Assembly (NCBI GenBank): GCA_032768795.1
Contig: CP136493.1
Location: forward strand, 1,054,001 to 1,118,000
Length of the DNA stretch: 64,000 nt
Source of the DNA: Tremella fuciformis
Taxonomy: Eukaryota > Basidiomycota > Tremellomycetes > Tremellales > Tremellaceae
Direction: 5' to 3'
Shown: positions 62,430-64,000 of the stretch, one piece after another
Layout of the letters: each line of letters starts with the position of its first letter
How positions within the stretch are numbered: position 1 is the stretch's first letter
Program-made: the position numbers and the translations under genes
Notes under the pieces: generated by a model
The model's database searches: none
Told to the model about the DNA's origin: nothing
Seen by the model: only the letters and a program-made list of their open reading frames with translations

Positions 62430-64000
62430 TCTGGGACCGTGCTGCTCTTTCGAGAAGCATCCAGCCTGTGGGCGTTTCTTCCAGCACCCCGAGTGCGCAC
62501 CAAAAGCCGAGTGCAGCCCCTAGCTCGCCCTCGTCGAACACCCCGATCCGTTCACCGATGGCCTTGACCGTCCACTGCCCCGCTCCCTCGAACAATTCCG
62601 CAACCGACGCTTGAACGGGAGTGGCTTCGACTTCAACGACGCGATCGTCAAACTCCAGCTTGACCACGGCGGTGCCGACATGCTGCAACCATCGAAGACG
62701 CTTGTCCGGTTTAAAATGATGAAATGCAGCTTCGTAGTTCCGCTGAGCACTGAAATCGATCAGCCGCATGCACCCAAGGCTACTTGAAGACTGACGCCTC
62801 GAGTTTAGGTGGTAAGTGAAGGGAGGAAGGCTGGATTTTGGGCCAAAACATCCGCGAAATGACGAGTGGGTGTACTTCAGACTGCAATCAGCTCTGCACG
62901 CCTGTCCTACAGCTTCAAGATCACCTTGATATCACCCTGGACATGATCGTCAATCCGCTTCGAATCCGCCATATCCTTTAGCATAACATCGCAGATCTGC
63001 AAGGCCTGTTCCCCGAATCGAATCTTCAAGAGCTCGATAATGCGGATCTGCTTTTCAACTACTGCTCAGTCTGTACGGGAGTTGCGGCTGACCTCTGTGA
63101 CCGCATCATAATCTTTGACGGCCAACAAGCGCGAAGCAAGCAAGACTTGCAGCTCCTTCACGATCACATCTCGCGACTCGTATATGCTGACAAGGGTGGA
63201 GACGATATCGCCGGCTTTCCCGCTCCGGAATTCCGCTCGTCAGCAAGGGAATGGTGACCTTCCAGGAACCTACCTGGGGCAGCGTCGAACGGCTCTGGCT
63301 CCCATTTCGGATCCAAGAAGTCCTCCACGGTATCGTCATTGCTCTGCGGTATCAAGCCGGCGCTGTGCTCATTCTCGTCTTGCAATTCTTCGCCCTCGAC
63401 CAGGGTTGCTACGATGCACTTGATGGTGTCCGATCTCTCTCGCAGGTGTTTCCGGATCGGATCGGCCACTTTGTGCAAAAGGACGCCCTGAGGATCCAGA
63501 ATGCGAAGACAGCGTATAGTCGAGATATATTGGGTGATGACATCCTTGGTTTCCGCACCCGGGTGTAGCAAACGCCTCAAGTTCCTGTGAACATCAGCAA
63601 CGCTTGGACGCTCTTGTTTCGCCATTCACGCGGCTTTTAGCTTGTCGACCAGGACAGAGCGTTGATCCACTTTGTAGAGACATTCCTTCAGGTCTTCCAA
63701 TGCCGCCATTGAATCCGGATAATCGACAATAATATCGAATAGCTCGTCCGATCTTACGCGTCAGTCTCTAAGCAGCGTTGCATGTCTATCTACTGACCGT
63801 ATATCGAAGAAGCATTTGCAGAGGTGGTAGTCGAACCTCGAGAACATGGGTCTCAGAGCGGCCTGAGCGGGCTCATTGCCTAGCACATGTCAGCCAGCGT
63901 AGGGGCACATCCTCGTGTCAAGCTGACCTTCAAACATGCCGGACAACCAATTCGCAACACCATCGCCGACTCGCTGTCGGGCTCTGGTCAATCTCTTGGC
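62430..64000 (-). CDS. APC2: Anaphase-promoting complex subunit 2 (APC2), partial, 5' end off the right edge
   Basis: Cullin-like scaffold of the APC/C ubiquitin ligase. Reading from right to left: an exon ending before RRLLHPGAETKDVITQYISTIRCL and KVADPIRKHLRERSDTIKCIV, then FLDPKWEPEPFDAAPG, the strongly conserved APC2 signature. After an intron come DIVSTLVSIYESRDVIVKEL...LLAVKDYDAVTEV, then IELLKIRFGEQALQICDVMLKDMADS, then the WPKIQ region, and HFKPDKRLRWLQHVGTAVVKLEFDDRVVEVEATPVQASV, which is cullin-homology. The frame ends near 62430, after LEETPTGWMLLERA. The usual C-terminal winged-helix that contacts APC11/E2 was not found downstream, so further exons are missed or it is lost or diverged. 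Confidence 0.8.

Noticed and set aside
1..64000. CRISPR arrays, bacterial operons, rRNA or tRNA genes
   Set aside because: No regularly spaced repeats, no ribosomal RNA stretches and no cloverleaf-type sequences were noticed; gene structure is eukaryotic.

Overview
The window looks like a chromosome segment of a basidiomycete fungus, most likely a Tremellomycetes-type yeast (inference). Genes are dense and split by many 37-60 nt introns with GTRAGT-type donors and CTGAC-like branch sites just before the AG. Host genes are GC-rich and include fungal wall enzymes (GH5, GH72). The transposable elements are fungal: a Helitron, two Ty1/copia elements and a mariner-type MITE.

Layout. 1-1130 (-): SAP30BP/HCNGP-like gene, 3' end off the left edge. 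1186 to about 13.4 kb: a less GC-rich mobile block inserted just upstream of it. The block begins with a clear Helitron 3' terminus. It holds a small two-exon gene (+), the Rep-helicase gene (-), an alpha-kinase with N-terminal zinc-binding cysteines (+), a DDE integrase-core gene (+) and a TET/JBP-like 2OG-Fe(II) dioxygenase (-). 13.7-35.8 kb is ordinary host sequence: mitochondrial carrier, an unknown Ser/Pro/Thr-rich protein, a tandem pair of unknown paralogues, GH5 exo-beta-1,3-glucanase, PAP2 lipid phosphatase, epoxide hydrolase, GH72 glucanosyltransferase, membrane-anchored copper amine oxidase, inositol polyphosphate multikinase and an FAD oxidoreductase.

36.0-52.3 kb is the most unusual part. 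Seven related genes of unknown function lie head to tail on the minus strand. At least six share three exons with the same intron phases, a CR-x-K-x-x-DP-x-F-x-L-type motif early in the protein, a motif ending in x-SFG-x-D/x-L before intron 2, and a single hydrophobic segment at the extreme C-terminus. They look like a lineage-specific family of about 230-250-residue tail-anchored proteins. One copy is split by a copia element with apparently identical LTRs and a 5-bp target duplication, and a TA-flanked MITE lies between two copies.

52.6-64 kb: an O-fucosyltransferase-like gene with a second intact copia element in its upstream region, a secreted Gly/Ala-rich repeat protein, and the anaphase-promoting complex subunit APC2, whose 5' end is off the right edge. 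Both copia elements share a primer-binding site that matches the anticodon arm of tRNA-Lys(UUU), which suggests half-tRNA priming.

Splice sites were assigned by eye from consensus signals and reading-frame continuity. No transcript data or database searches were available.
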